A stretch of 64,000 nt of DNA from contig NZ_JADWYJ010000001.1 of NCBI RefSeq assembly GCF_021354595.1, positions 535,446 to 599,445 of the forward strand, in the 5' to 3' direction. The notes below the pieces were generated by a model. It did not search any database, was not told the DNA's origin, and worked only from the letters and a program-made list of their open reading frames with translations. Source of the stretch: Maribellus sp. CM-23 (GTDB lineage: Bacteria > Bacteroidota > Bacteroidia > Bacteroidales > Prolixibacteraceae). Numbering within the stretch: position 1 is the first letter of the stretch; every line of letters begins with the position of its first letter. The position numbers and the translations under genes were made by a program. Of the stretch, positions 44,801-52,880 are shown piece after piece.

Positions 44801-47800
44801 CTGGTTGATGGACCCCTTTGTATATGATACTTTCGATGTAAAACCGGGTGGTGACCTGTATTTTAACCTGGGTGATATTTCGGAAGACTTCCTTAAAGAC
44901 TCCCGAAAAGGGTTTGAACAAGGGCTCCCAACTTCGCAATTGATAAACAATGTGGACACGACGATCTGGGGACGGGTTTCAACTTTGCAATCGCTGGTAA
45001 ACGCATTTGATAATAACCCGAATTCGCGGCAATACCAGGACATTGGTTTTGATGGATTAAGTGACGACGACGAGCGCAGCTTTTTTGCTCAATACCTGGA
45101 AGAACTAAAGTTAAAGGTGAACGACGATGTTTATGTAAAAGCGATGAGCGACCCTTCGAGCGATAACTTCCATTATTACAGAGGAAGCGATTACGACGAA
45201 CAGGAACTCCCCATATTGGCACGTTACAAAAACTACAATGGCCCCGATGGCAACTCCCCCACCGCTGAGATGTCGCAGGAAAGCTACCCGACTTCGGCCA
45301 CTACCCTGCCAGACATTGAAGACATTAACAACGACAATACCTTAAACGAATACGAGCGCTACTACCAATACAAGGTAAGTATCCGCAAAAAAGACATGGT
45401 GGTTGGGCAGAATTACATTGCCGACAAACGAAGCAGGCCGGTGGAATTAAAGAACGGTAAAGTGGAAGAAGTGAGCTGGTACCAGTTTAAGATTCCGGTA
45501 AACACCCCTGATAAAGTTGTTGGAAACATCAGCGACTTCAAGTCCATCCGTTTTATGCGTATGTTCATGCATGGTTTCCGCGACTCCACCGTCATGCGTT
45601 TTGCCACCCTTGACCTGGTTCGGGCAGAATGGAGAAGATACACCGGTGATTTAACCGACGAACTGGCAGCGCCTTCGATGACTACTGATTTTGAAGTATC
45701 GGCTGTAAGCATTGAAGAAAACGGAAGCCGCGAGCCGGTAAACTATGTTCTTCCTCCCGGAATTTCGCGGGTAATCGACCCCGCTAATCCGCAACTTCGT
45801 CAGCTAAATGAGCAATCCATTGTATTGAAAGCCGAAGAGCTGGAACAGGGAGATTCAAGAGCGGCCTACAAATCATTGTACATGGATTTCCGCCGTTACA
45901 AAACCCTTAAACTGGATGTACACGCCGAAGAAATAGAGGGCTCATCCCTGAAAGATGGCGAGCTTTATTTCTTTATCCGAATGGGATCAGACTACAACTA
46001 CAACTACTACGAATACGAAATCCCACTAAAACTGACTCCGGAGGGCAGGTACAACAATGACCGGGAAATCGACCGCTTAGCTGTATGGCCCGAACAAAAC
46101 CGCATTTACATTCCGCTGGATCTTTTCACCAACCTGAAACTCGATCGTAACGATGCGATGCGAGTGGTCAATTCACCGATAAAAATTACTGACATCTACG
46201 AGAAATCGGATCCTGATCGGAACGGTGGTAGAAACCGGGTGAAAGTGAAAGGTAGCCCCAACCTGGGAAATGTGGAAGTATTTATGATGGGGATACGCAA
46301 CCGCCGCGGGCAAATCAACACAGGCCCAAAATCGGTGGAAGTATGGGCCAACGAATTACGCCTGACCGATTTTGACGACGAAGGCGGATGGGCAGCCAAT
46401 GCACGTGTTTCGGCCCGGCTTGCCGACCTCGGAAGCGTAACAGTGGCCGGAAGAAAACGCACATCCGGATTTGGAAGCATTGATCAAAACGTAAACAGCC
46501 GCTCGCTCGAAGACCAAAACGATATTGATGTTTCGGCCTCCATCGACTGGGGACGTTTCTTCCCCGAAAAAGCTGGCGTTAGACTTCCTATGTATTACGG
46601 ATATTCAAAAAGTACTGTAAATCCCAAATACAACCCGCTGGAACCTGATATTGAGCTGGACGAGTCAATGGCACGGCTGGAAAACAGAAGCGCCAAGGAT
46701 TCGCTCAAAAACCTGGTTCAGGATGTAGTGGAACGAAAAAGTATCAACTTCACCAACGTGAAGGTAGAACCACAAAAGCAAAAAGAGAAAACGCATTTGT
46801 GGGATGTGGAAAACTTTGCGGTAACCTATTCGTACAACGAAATCTCGAAACACAATGTAACCACAGAATACAATGTGGACAAAACGCATCGTTTCATGTT
46901 CTCGTACAATTACAGCAGCCGGTCGAAACTGATTGAGCCTTTCCGCAACGTGAAACTCTTGCAAAAGGGCCCGCTGAAATTGATTGGCGACTTTAATTTC
47001 TATCCGCTGCCAACGCAGATCTCGTACCGGACCGATTTGTACAGGCGCTACCACGAAACGCAAACTAGAAACATTACCAACCCGAACCTGATTTTGCCGG
47101 CTACGTTCGAGAAAGACTTCCTTTGGAACCGCTATCTCGATATTCGCTACGATGTAACCCGTTCGCTGAAATTTGATTTTTCATCACGCGGAACCTCACG
47201 AATTGATGAGCCGGAAGGAAGAATCAACAAACGTGACGACGATTACGAATGGAAACGCGACTCGATCCTGACCAATCTTTGGGACCTGGGACGCCCCACT
47301 TTGTATAACCACAATTTCAATGTTAATTACCAGGTACCATTGCGCTCTATCAAAGCGCTTAGTTTCCTTTCGTCCAACATACGTTATGCCGGAACCTATG
47401 ACTGGATAGCCGGACCAATGACCAACGAAGACATCAACCTCGGAAATACAATCTCCAACTCGCGGAACATGACCATCACCGGCAATGCCAATATGCAAAC
47501 CCTGTTTAATAAGGTACCTTATTTCAGGGAGGTAGACCAGAAGTTCCGGAGAACAGGTAGAAGCAGAGGTAGCCTGAACCGCAACTCCAGCGGAGGGCGT
47601 CAGCAGGATAACCAACCCCTGCAGCGCAAAGAAGAGGAGACTTTCAGCAGCAATGTAAAATTGGTGGCCGACAAGGCACAGAAAATCACTCATAAACTCA
47701 ACACCAAGAAAATAAAAGTACTGGTAACCGATACCGAAGGCAAAGTGGTTCCAGGCAAGGTGAATATCCTGGACCCGAATACCATTGAATTTACGCCTAT

Positions 47801-49316
47801 GGCAAATGCCAACCAGGCCATGTTAACGGTTTCCGGGAAAAGAGGCGATCAGTCGTTTATGAAAGACGTACTCGACTTTACCACCCGTATCGCGATTGGG
47901 GTACGTACCTTGTCAGTAAACTACAGCAAAAACGGAAGCACCATTCTACCTGGCTATTTACCTGAACCTTCATTGTTTGGGGCAGGCCGTTTCTCGGGTG
48001 ACAGTGAATGGGGTATTCCGAACATCCAATCCAGCATGGCCCCGGGTCTTCCTTTCCTTTTCGGATGGCAGGACCGCGACTTTGCCGTAAAAGCTGCCGA
48101 GCACGGATGGCTGACCATTGACTCAACACTGAATCAGCCGTTTATGTTCCGTCAGAATGAACGTATCAACCTACGCGTAATGCTGGAGCCCCTACCCGAT
48201 TTACGTATCGATCTGACAGGTGACCGTTCGATCTCGAAAAACATTACCGAGTTCTACGATTACGATAACGCCAGCGGACGCTTCAATGCCAACAGTTTTA
48301 CCGAAACCGGTAACTTCAGCATGTCGACCCTAACATGGGGAACAGCGTTCTTTGCCATTGGCGGAAAAGAAGAAGTAAAGAGCTCGGAAGCTTTTGAAAA
48401 GCTAAAAGAATACCGCGTTACTATTGCCAACCGCCTGGCAAAGCAAAGAGGTAGCAGTGCCAACTACAACCCGAACGCTCCGCACTCTCAGTACGAAAAC
48501 TATCCTGACGGCTACGGCCCAAACTCGGTAGAAGTACTAGTGCCTGCTTTCCTGGCAGCATACCAGGGAAAGGACCCCGAGAAGGTTTCACTCAGCCTGT
48601 TCCCATCACTGAAATACATTCGTCCGAACTGGAGCATCCGTTACGAGGGAATGGTGTCGCGCATTCCGGGACTGAACAAGGTTATGCGTTCACTCAACTT
48701 CCAGCATGCTTACCGTTCCACTTACAATGTAGGATCGTTCAATACCAACCTGAAATACCTGGAAACGGGTGATGGTTTCAGCTACATTCGCGACCTCGCC
48801 GACAATTTTGTTCCGGCATACGATTTCAACTCGGTTAGCATCATCGAAGCATTTAACCCCTTGATCAACGTGGATGTAATGTGGCAAAGCGATTTTACAA
48901 CGCGAGGCGAGATCAAACGTACACGCAACCTCAACCTGTCGTTTGCCAACAATCAGCTGACCGAGGTGCTAAGCAACGAATACATCATTGGAATGGGATA
49001 CCGTTTCACGCGCATGGATTTGATCATCAAAACCAAAAATTCGCAACAGGCCTATTCCAACGACCTGAATATTCGGGCCGATATTTCGTACCGGAGAAAC
49101 AAAACCATATTGCGCCAGCTTGATTCGGACGACAACCAGATTACGTCAGGACAAGGGAATTTCACGATAAAAACTTATGCGGATTATCGCTTAAGCGATA
49201 AGTTTGAAATGCGCGTGTTCTACGACCGGATCTTAAACAATCCGTTTACATCGCTTGCGTACCGTACAACCAATGCCAATTTTGGTGTTAGTTTCCGCTT
49301 TACACTGGCCAATTAG
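41847..49316 (+). CDS. sprA: Gliding motility / type IX secretion translocon protein SprA
   Basis: The 2489-residue product begins with a signal peptide (MKLNRSLRKIYFCLFLIFALALPFSGTAQ) and has the SprA N-terminal repeat region (for example IQPQGYVEVSFGYQ and FDFDQKIQMNVTGQIGTKMNMRVNYNTEATFDYENKM, repeated in related form further on). SprA (Sov in Porphyromonas) is the very large single-chain outer-membrane barrel through which type IX substrates leave the cell. Size is within the usual 2300-2500 residues and the reading frame is intact, so the organism very likely has a working type IX secretion system. No other T9SS gene is in the window. It follows ruvA by 85 bp. Confidence 0.95.
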   Translation: MKLNRSLRKIYFCLFLIFALALPFSGTAQDVPAIDTTGQLPYPFKDQPAFGYTKQDSQKLFLNKPSNLKYQIEYDPVLGQYVFYEKVGSLNYRLPQSMSLQDYINYDFDQSVRAYWKNRAALEDQDQRGGLLPKLTVGSEAFNRIFGGNTINIQPQGYVEVSFGYQVNTTDNPSIPERLKRVPTFDFDQKIQMNVTGQIGTKMNMRVNYNTEATFDYENKMNIEYTGDEDEIIKRVEAGNVSLPLNGSLITGASNLFGVKTEMQFGKLNLTTIFSQHKGESKTVQTEGGAQVATFEISASNYDANRHFFLAHYFREHYDEWLKNTAVPRSPITINKIEVWVTNKSSDFTDSRHILALQDLGEHEPYIYNELTQFGENLGLPYPLSIYPDNGANGLYSEMSTTYSDVRQVERITSTMAQFGDDFVGGTDFEKIEHARKLSESEYSVNERLGYISLNSSLNADEVLAVAFNFTSNGQTFQIGEFSTDGIDAPKTLFLKLLKGTNLSPGKPTWELMMKNIYNLNAYQLTSEDFELNVMYQNDSTGTYINYLPASRLEGHILLEVMRLDMLNKQLDATKDGIFDYVEGITVDSNNGRIIFPVVQPFGKHLADSLQNPADIERFAFQSLYDSTRVKAEQDAEHNKFKLVGSYKGSSSSDISLGSINLAQGSVKVTAGGQVLTENVDYTVDYTLGRVKIINQALLEAGTPIQVSTESEDLFTMQRKTLMGTYANYAFSDNFNVGATLLYMQERPLTEKVNYGEDPISNLMYGFDARYNTESMFITKALDALPFYSTNTKSSIDFEGEFAKLVPGSSKSIKGAAYIDDFEATKTPISLKARQAWMLASTPQFQEDLFPEGKTIESLEYGMNRAKLAFYNIDPLFLRNNSLTPNHIKNDHDQQSNHFVREVFEQELFPEKEFVTGEPTNIPVMDLAFYPSERGPYNYDTGNSNVAAGVNPDGSLKNPETRWGGIMRAIQTSDFETANIEYIEFWLMDPFVYDTFDVKPGGDLYFNLGDISEDFLKDSRKGFEQGLPTSQLINNVDTTIWGRVSTLQSLVNAFDNNPNSRQYQDIGFDGLSDDDERSFFAQYLEELKLKVNDDVYVKAMSDPSSDNFHYYRGSDYDEQELPILARYKNYNGPDGNSPTAEMSQESYPTSATTLPDIEDINNDNTLNEYERYYQYKVSIRKKDMVVGQNYIADKRSRPVELKNGKVEEVSWYQFKIPVNTPDKVVGNISDFKSIRFMRMFMHGFRDSTVMRFATLDLVRAEWRRYTGDLTDELAAPSMTTDFEVSAVSIEENGSREPVNYVLPPGISRVIDPANPQLRQLNEQSIVLKAEELEQGDSRAAYKSLYMDFRRYKTLKLDVHAEEIEGSSLKDGELYFFIRMGSDYNYNYYEYEIPLKLTPEGRYNNDREIDRLAVWPEQNRIYIPLDLFTNLKLDRNDAMRVVNSPIKITDIYEKSDPDRNGGRNRVKVKGSPNLGNVEVFMMGIRNRRGQINTGPKSVEVWANELRLTDFDDEGGWAANARVSARLADLGSVTVAGRKRTSGFGSIDQNVNSRSLEDQNDIDVSASIDWGRFFPEKAGVRLPMYYGYSKSTVNPKYNPLEPDIELDESMARLENRSAKDSLKNLVQDVVERKSINFTNVKVEPQKQKEKTHLWDVENFAVTYSYNEISKHNVTTEYNVDKTHRFMFSYNYSSRSKLIEPFRNVKLLQKGPLKLIGDFNFYPLPTQISYRTDLYRRYHETQTRNITNPNLILPATFEKDFLWNRYLDIRYDVTRSLKFDFSSRGTSRIDEPEGRINKRDDDYEWKRDSILTNLWDLGRPTLYNHNFNVNYQVPLRSIKALSFLSSNIRYAGTYDWIAGPMTNEDINLGNTISNSRNMTITGNANMQTLFNKVPYFREVDQKFRRTGRSRGSLNRNSSGGRQQDNQPLQRKEEETFSSNVKLVADKAQKITHKLNTKKIKVLVTDTEGKVVPGKVNILDPNTIEFTPMANANQAMLTVSGKRGDQSFMKDVLDFTTRIAIGVRTLSVNYSKNGSTILPGYLPEPSLFGAGRFSGDSEWGIPNIQSSMAPGLPFLFGWQDRDFAVKAAEHGWLTIDSTLNQPFMFRQNERINLRVMLEPLPDLRIDLTGDRSISKNITEFYDYDNASGRFNANSFTETGNFSMSTLTWGTAFFAIGGKEEVKSSEAFEKLKEYRVTIANRLAKQRGSSANYNPNAPHSQYENYPDGYGPNSVEVLVPAFLAAYQGKDPEKVSLSLFPSLKYIRPNWSIRYEGMVSRIPGLNKVMRSLNFQHAYRSTYNVGSFNTNLKYLETGDGFSYIRDLADNFVPAYDFNSVSIIEAFNPLINVDVMWQSDFTTRGEIKRTRNLNLSFANNQLTEVLSNEYIIGMGYRFTRMDLIIKTKNSQQAYSNDLNIRADISYRRNKTILRQLDSDDNQITSGQGNFTIKTYADYRLSDKFEMRVFYDRILNNPFTSLAYRTTNANFGVSFRFTLAN

Positions 49317-49346
49317 ATGTTAAGGAAACCTTACGATGAAAAAAGT

Positions 49347-49374
49347 TTTGAAAGCTTGTCAGGATTTTATTTTG
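49347..49374 (+). promoter_or_regulatory. Candidate promoter of the trp operon
   Basis: TTTG (49347-49350), 17 bp, then TATTTTG (49368-49374): close to the consensus but one base short in the -7 box and with a short spacer. It would place the start about 40 nt before leader peptide 1. Confidence 0.32.
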
Positions 49375-49419
49375 ATTTTTGGAAAAAATCGTCTTTCTTG
49401 CATTCATTAATTGACAACA

Positions 49420-49470
49420 ATGAGAAAAATAAATACAATATGGCTTCCGTGGTGGGGTCTTCTTACGTAA
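49420..49470 (+). CDS. trpL: trp leader peptide 1 (MRKINTIWLPWWGLLT)
   Basis: A 16-residue ORF with three Trp codons (49441, 49450, 49453), ending in TAA at 49468. A TAGGAG element begins 2 nt after the stop and can pair with CTCCTA (49526-49531) inside the left arm and loop of terminator 1. A ribosome stalled on the Trp codons would leave TAGGAG free (antitermination); one that reaches the stop codon would cover it (termination). This is the classical trp attenuation logic. Confidence 0.85.
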   Translation: MRKINTIWLPWWGLLT

Positions 49471-49472
49471 GT

Positions 49473-49531
49473 TAGGAGTTAAAGAGCCATATTGGTATTT
49501 TTTAAAGATATTCAAAGAAGGCCTGCTCCTA
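49473..49531 (+). promoter_or_regulatory. Candidate antiterminator of trp attenuator 1
   Basis: TAGGAG (49473-49478) is exactly complementary to CTCCTA (49526-49531), which overlaps the left arm of terminator 1. The Trp-codon stretch TGGTGGG (49450-49456) can also pair with CCTACCA (49528-49534) with one G-T pair, a possible third, competing structure. Pairings were found by eye and not energy-evaluated. Confidence 0.6.
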
Positions 49532-49550
49532 CCAAAGAGCAGGTTTTTTT
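49522..49550 (+). terminator. trp attenuator terminator 1
   Basis: CCTGCTC (49522-49528) pairs perfectly with GAGCAGG (49537-49543) around an 8-nt loop, followed by seven T residues. Confidence 0.9.
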
Positions 49551-49567
49551 GTACACAAAAAGCAACA

Positions 49568-49624
49568 ATGAGAATTAATAATAACATTTGGTGGTGGCGC
49601 AACAACTTTTTACAATATTCGTGA
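49568..49624 (+). CDS. trpL: trp leader peptide 2 (MRINNNIWWWRNNFLQYS)
   Basis: An 18-residue ORF with three consecutive Trp codons (49589-49597) and a TGA stop at 49622-49624. It starts 17 nt after the T tract of terminator 1. Its first bases (CAACAATGAGAA) equal those of leader 1, pointing to a duplicated origin. TCGTGAA, which includes the stop codon, is complementary to the loop and right arm start of terminator 2. Confidence 0.85.
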   Translation: MRINNNIWWWRNNFLQYS

Positions 49625-49673
49625 AAAGAGGTACTGCCATTGATATAAAGGAAGCGGCTCATCGAATTCACGA
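49619..49673 (+). promoter_or_regulatory. Candidate antiterminator of trp attenuator 2
   Basis: TCGTGAA (49619-49625), spanning the leader stop codon, is exactly complementary to TTCACGA (49667-49673), which covers the loop and first three bases of the right arm of terminator 2. A ribosome stopping at TGA would block it; one stalled at the WWW codons would not. Confidence 0.5.
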
Positions 49674-49689
49674 TGAGCCGCTTTTTTTT
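49652..49689 (+). terminator. trp attenuator terminator 2
   Basis: A perfect 13-bp stem (49652-49664 with 49671-49683), loop AATTCA, followed by an eight-T tract (49682-49689). It ends 55 bp before the trpE start codon, so it can only act as an attenuator for trpE and downstream genes. Confidence 0.95.
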
Positions 49690-49744
49690 GGCTCAATTTC
49701 AAAGAAAAACAAAACAGTAACAACAAATTATAACACATACACTC

Positions 49745-51154
49745 ATGGAAAAATTGACATTCAAACCGGTAGTCCGGAAAATACTGGCCGATACGGTTAC
49801 CCCGGTAAGTATCTACCTTCGGTTGCGAACTTTGTACCCGAAATCGATTCTGCTGGAAAGCTCCGATTATCACGGAAATGAAAATGCCTACTCTTTTATC
49901 GCCTTCAGTCCTTTGGCACGCTTTACGGTCAACAGCGGCGAAGTAGTAAAAGAACTTCCCGGAAGGGAAAAGGAAATTTTCAGTCTCTCGGAAGAAAGAA
50001 AACTGCACGACGAACTGGATAATTTCTTTCAAACATTCAACGTAGAAAGCAAGGACATCGAACTTCCCGCAAACGGATTGTTTGGCTACCTGGGTTTCGA
50101 TGCCGTTCAGCATTTCGAAAACATTCATTTTAGTTCGGATAAAAAAGAAGACTACCAGATTCCCGAAGTGAGGTATTGCTTTTACAAATACGTAGTGGCG
50201 ATCGATCATCATAAAAACCAGATTCACATGGTGGAAAACCTGATGGAAGGCGAACAGTCGCAAATCGATTACATTCACCACCTGCTGATCAACCTGAATT
50301 TTGCGACAGCCAAATTCGAAGCAACCGGTGAAGAAAAATCGAACATTACCGACGATGAGTACAAGCACATGGTTACAAAAGGAAAGGAACACTGTTACCG
50401 CGGCGATGTTTTCCAGATCGTACTCAGCCGGCAGTTTTCGCAGGAATTTAAAGGCGACGATTTTAATGTATACCGTTCTTTGCGGTCCATAAATCCGTCG
50501 CCTTATTTATTTTATTTCGACTATGGCAGCTACCGCATCTTTGGCTCCAGTCCCGAAGCGGAGATACGCATCATGAACAACAAGGCGTACATCCACCCCA
50601 TTGCCGGAACATTTAAGCGCACCGGCAACGACGACCAGGACCGAGAACTGGCCGAACAACTCAGCAAAGACCCCAAAGAAAATGCAGAACACGTAATGCT
50701 GGTCGACCTGGCACGAAACGACCTGAGCAGAAATGCCGACCATGTGATTGTGGAAACCTACCGCGAAGTACAGTTCTTTTCGCATGTTATTCATTTGGTG
50801 TCGCAGGTGTCCGGAAAAATCTCAAACGATACCAACCTGATCAAAGTTTTGGGAGAAACCTTTCCGGCCGGAACCTTGTCGGGGGCACCTAAATACAAGG
50901 CCATGGAACTGATCGATCGTTACGAAAACCAGAATCGCGGATATTACGGTGGCTGCATCGGTTACCTGGGTTTCGACCGCACCGTAAACCACGCCATCAT
51001 GATCCGCTCCTTCCTGAGTAAAAACAACCAGCTTTTCTACCAGGCCGGGGCAGGCATTGTGGCCGACTCGAAAGAAGAAAGCGAACTGCAGGAAGTGAAC
51101 AACAAACTGGCTGCCTTAAAAAAAGCCATCGAAATGGCCAAAGAGATCAATTAA
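49745..51154 (+). CDS. trpE: Anthranilate synthase component I
   Basis: The 469-residue enzyme has the tryptophan-feedback motif LLESSD (near residue 38) and the chorismate-binding blocks PEAEIRI, HPIAGTFKR, LVDLARNDLSRNADH, VSQVSG and GTLSGAPKYKAMELID, then GGCIGYLGF. It makes anthranilate from chorismate with ammonia supplied by TrpG. First structural gene of the operon, 55 bp after terminator 2 of the leader; trpG follows after 24 bp. Aminodeoxychorismate synthase PabB is excluded by the adjacent trp genes. Confidence 0.96.
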   Translation: MEKLTFKPVVRKILADTVTPVSIYLRLRTLYPKSILLESSDYHGNENAYSFIAFSPLARFTVNSGEVVKELPGREKEIFSLSEERKLHDELDNFFQTFNVESKDIELPANGLFGYLGFDAVQHFENIHFSSDKKEDYQIPEVRYCFYKYVVAIDHHKNQIHMVENLMEGEQSQIDYIHHLLINLNFATAKFEATGEEKSNITDDEYKHMVTKGKEHCYRGDVFQIVLSRQFSQEFKGDDFNVYRSLRSINPSPYLFYFDYGSYRIFGSSPEAEIRIMNNKAYIHPIAGTFKRTGNDDQDRELAEQLSKDPKENAEHVMLVDLARNDLSRNADHVIVETYREVQFFSHVIHLVSQVSGKISNDTNLIKVLGETFPAGTLSGAPKYKAMELIDRYENQNRGYYGGCIGYLGFDRTVNHAIMIRSFLSKNNQLFYQAGAGIVADSKEESELQEVNNKLAALKKAIEMAKEIN

Positions 51155-51178
51155 TAACAAGCTTTAGAAAAGAAAATC

Positions 51179-51748
51179 ATGAAGATAGTAGTAATCGACA
51201 ATTACGATTCATTCACCTACAACCTGGTGCATGCAATCAAAAAAATCTCCGGGTTGCCGGTCGATGTGTTCCGCAACGACGAAGTTACATTGGAAGACCT
51301 GGAAAAGTACGACAAGATCGTTCTCTCTCCCGGGCCGGGACTACCCGAAGAATCGGGCTTGTTACTGGATATTATAAAAGAGTACGGTTCCAGAAAAAGC
51401 ATGCTGGGCGTTTGTCTGGGACACCAGGCAATTGGTGAGGCATTTGGGGGCAAACTTCTAAACATGAACCGGGTGTTGCACGGTGTGGCCACTCCTGTTA
51501 AACTCACAACCAGCAAATCTGTATTATTTGAAGGCTTGCCCGAAACATTTGACGTGGGACGTTATCATTCGTGGATCGTTCAGGAAGAACAACTTCCCGA
51601 ATGCTTCGAAGTTACCAGCTACGACGCCGATGGACAAATCATGTCAATGAAGCACCGCGATTACGATTTACAAGGCGTGCAGTTTCACCCCGAATCGGTA
51701 TTAACGCCGCTGGGTGAAAAAATGATCGAGAACTGGTTGAAATCTTAG
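51179..51748 (+). CDS. trpG: Anthranilate synthase component II (glutamine amidotransferase)
   Basis: The 189-residue product is a class-I glutaminase domain: VIDNYDSFTYNLVH at the start, PGPGLPEESG oxyanion loop, nucleophile Cys in GVCLGHQAIGE, and the His-Glu pair in VQFHPESVLTPLG. It delivers ammonia to TrpE. It is a separate gene here, not fused to TrpD or TrpE. It may also serve folate synthesis as PabA, as in many bacteria. Confidence 0.95.
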   Translation: MKIVVIDNYDSFTYNLVHAIKKISGLPVDVFRNDEVTLEDLEKYDKIVLSPGPGLPEESGLLLDIIKEYGSRKSMLGVCLGHQAIGEAFGGKLLNMNRVLHGVATPVKLTTSKSVLFEGLPETFDVGRYHSWIVQEEQLPECFEVTSYDADGQIMSMKHRDYDLQGVQFHPESVLTPLGEKMIENWLKS

Positions 51749-51810
51749 TGCACAGTTTTCAGTCAAAGTGATCAGATCAGTTAAAAACACTTATTTTTTA
51801 AAATCGAATT

Positions 51811-52797
51811 ATGAAAGACACCTTACAATACCTTTTTAAAGGAAACAAACTGACACGCGAAGAGGCCAGAAACAGCTTGATCGGGGTTGGAAAAGGACTG
51901 CACTCCGAGGCTGAATTTGCTTCTTTTCTGACGGTTTTTAAAATGCGTCCGCTTGAGTCGGAAGAACTCGCCGGTTTTCGCGATGCCATGTTTGAACTGT
52001 GCTCGAAAGTAGATTTGTCGGCATACAACGGGATAGATGTTGTGGGAACCGGCGGCGACGGAAAAAATACCTTTAACATTTCTACCCTGGCTTGTTTTGT
52101 GATTGCCGGAGCTGGTGTAAATGTTACCAAACACGGAAATTATGCCGTTAGTTCCAACAGTGGATCTTCCAACCTGCTGGAATACCTGGGCTATCAATTC
52201 AGCAACGACATTGAGAAACTAAAAACCGATCTTGACAAAGGCGGATTTTGCTTTCTGCACGCTCCCCTCTTCCACCCGGCCATGAAACACATCGCCCCTG
52301 TAAGAAGAGCGCTGAAAGTTCCCACTTTCTTCAACATATTGGGACCGATGATCAATCCGTCCGCTCCGAAATACCAGTTACTGGGGGTGAATAACCCTGA
52401 AAATTTTGGTCATTATCAGAAGGTTTATGAAACACTGGATATTAACTTTGCAATCGTGAACAGTAATGACGGTTACGACGAAATTTCACTGACATCGGAA
52501 GCACGCGTTGCAACACGCGGAAACGACAGGCAACTGGCTCCCTCCGATTTTGGGATGAACAGAATTGAGCCGGAGAAACTGTACGGAGGAGAATCGGTGG
52601 AAGATGCGGCAAAGATCTTTATGGATGTTCTGAATGGGACCGGCACCGCGGAGCAAGCCAATGCAGTTCTGGCCAATGCCGCACTTGGGCTGCATTTGGT
52701 TTATCCCGACAAGGCACTAACCGATTGTGTGGCAATGGCACGCGAATCGCTGGAAAGCGGAAAAGCCCTGCAAAAACTAAAGGCCGTGATCAATTAA
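51811..52797 (+). CDS. trpD: Anthranilate phosphoribosyltransferase
   Basis: The 328-residue protein has the glycine-rich PRPP loop VVGTGGDGKNTFNIST, KHGNYAVSSNSGSSNLLE, and the conserved HPAMKHIAPVRRAL and RTFFNILGP-like block (VPTFFNILGPMINP). It transfers phosphoribose to anthranilate. It starts 62 bp after trpG. The 3' end is followed by 83 bp before the trpC start codon. Confidence 0.95.
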   Translation: MKDTLQYLFKGNKLTREEARNSLIGVGKGLHSEAEFASFLTVFKMRPLESEELAGFRDAMFELCSKVDLSAYNGIDVVGTGGDGKNTFNISTLACFVIAGAGVNVTKHGNYAVSSNSGSSNLLEYLGYQFSNDIEKLKTDLDKGGFCFLHAPLFHPAMKHIAPVRRALKVPTFFNILGPMINPSAPKYQLLGVNNPENFGHYQKVYETLDINFAIVNSNDGYDEISLTSEARVATRGNDRQLAPSDFGMNRIEPEKLYGGESVEDAAKIFMDVLNGTGTAEQANAVLANAALGLHLVYPDKALTDCVAMARESLESGKALQKLKAVIN

Positions 52798-52880
52798 CCT
52801 GTTATTCTGTTTCAACAGGAGATAAAATCAGAAAAAGCTCCTCTAAAAACGGAAAAGCAAAACGAAAAAAACATACAAAA

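Larger units (their letters stand above)
49317..49744 (+). promoter_or_regulatory. trp operon leader region carrying two attenuators in series
   Basis: The 428 bp between sprA and trpE are filled by promoter, leader peptide 1 (49420-49470), terminator 1 (49522-49550), leader peptide 2 (49568-49624), terminator 2 (49652-49689) and a 55-bp spacer to the trpE ATG. I see no promoter-like box between the first leader and trpE, so both attenuators should lie on the same transcript. Confidence 0.8.

Noticed and set aside
41964..48887. Many antisense ORFs of 60-165 codons inside sprA
   Set aside because: All are shadows of an intact 2489-codon gene and lack domains.
49336..49410. Short ORF (24 codons, MKKVLKACQDF...) just upstream of trp leader peptide 1
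   Set aside because: It overlaps the predicted trp promoter, has no Trp codons and no other sign of being a real gene; likely chance.
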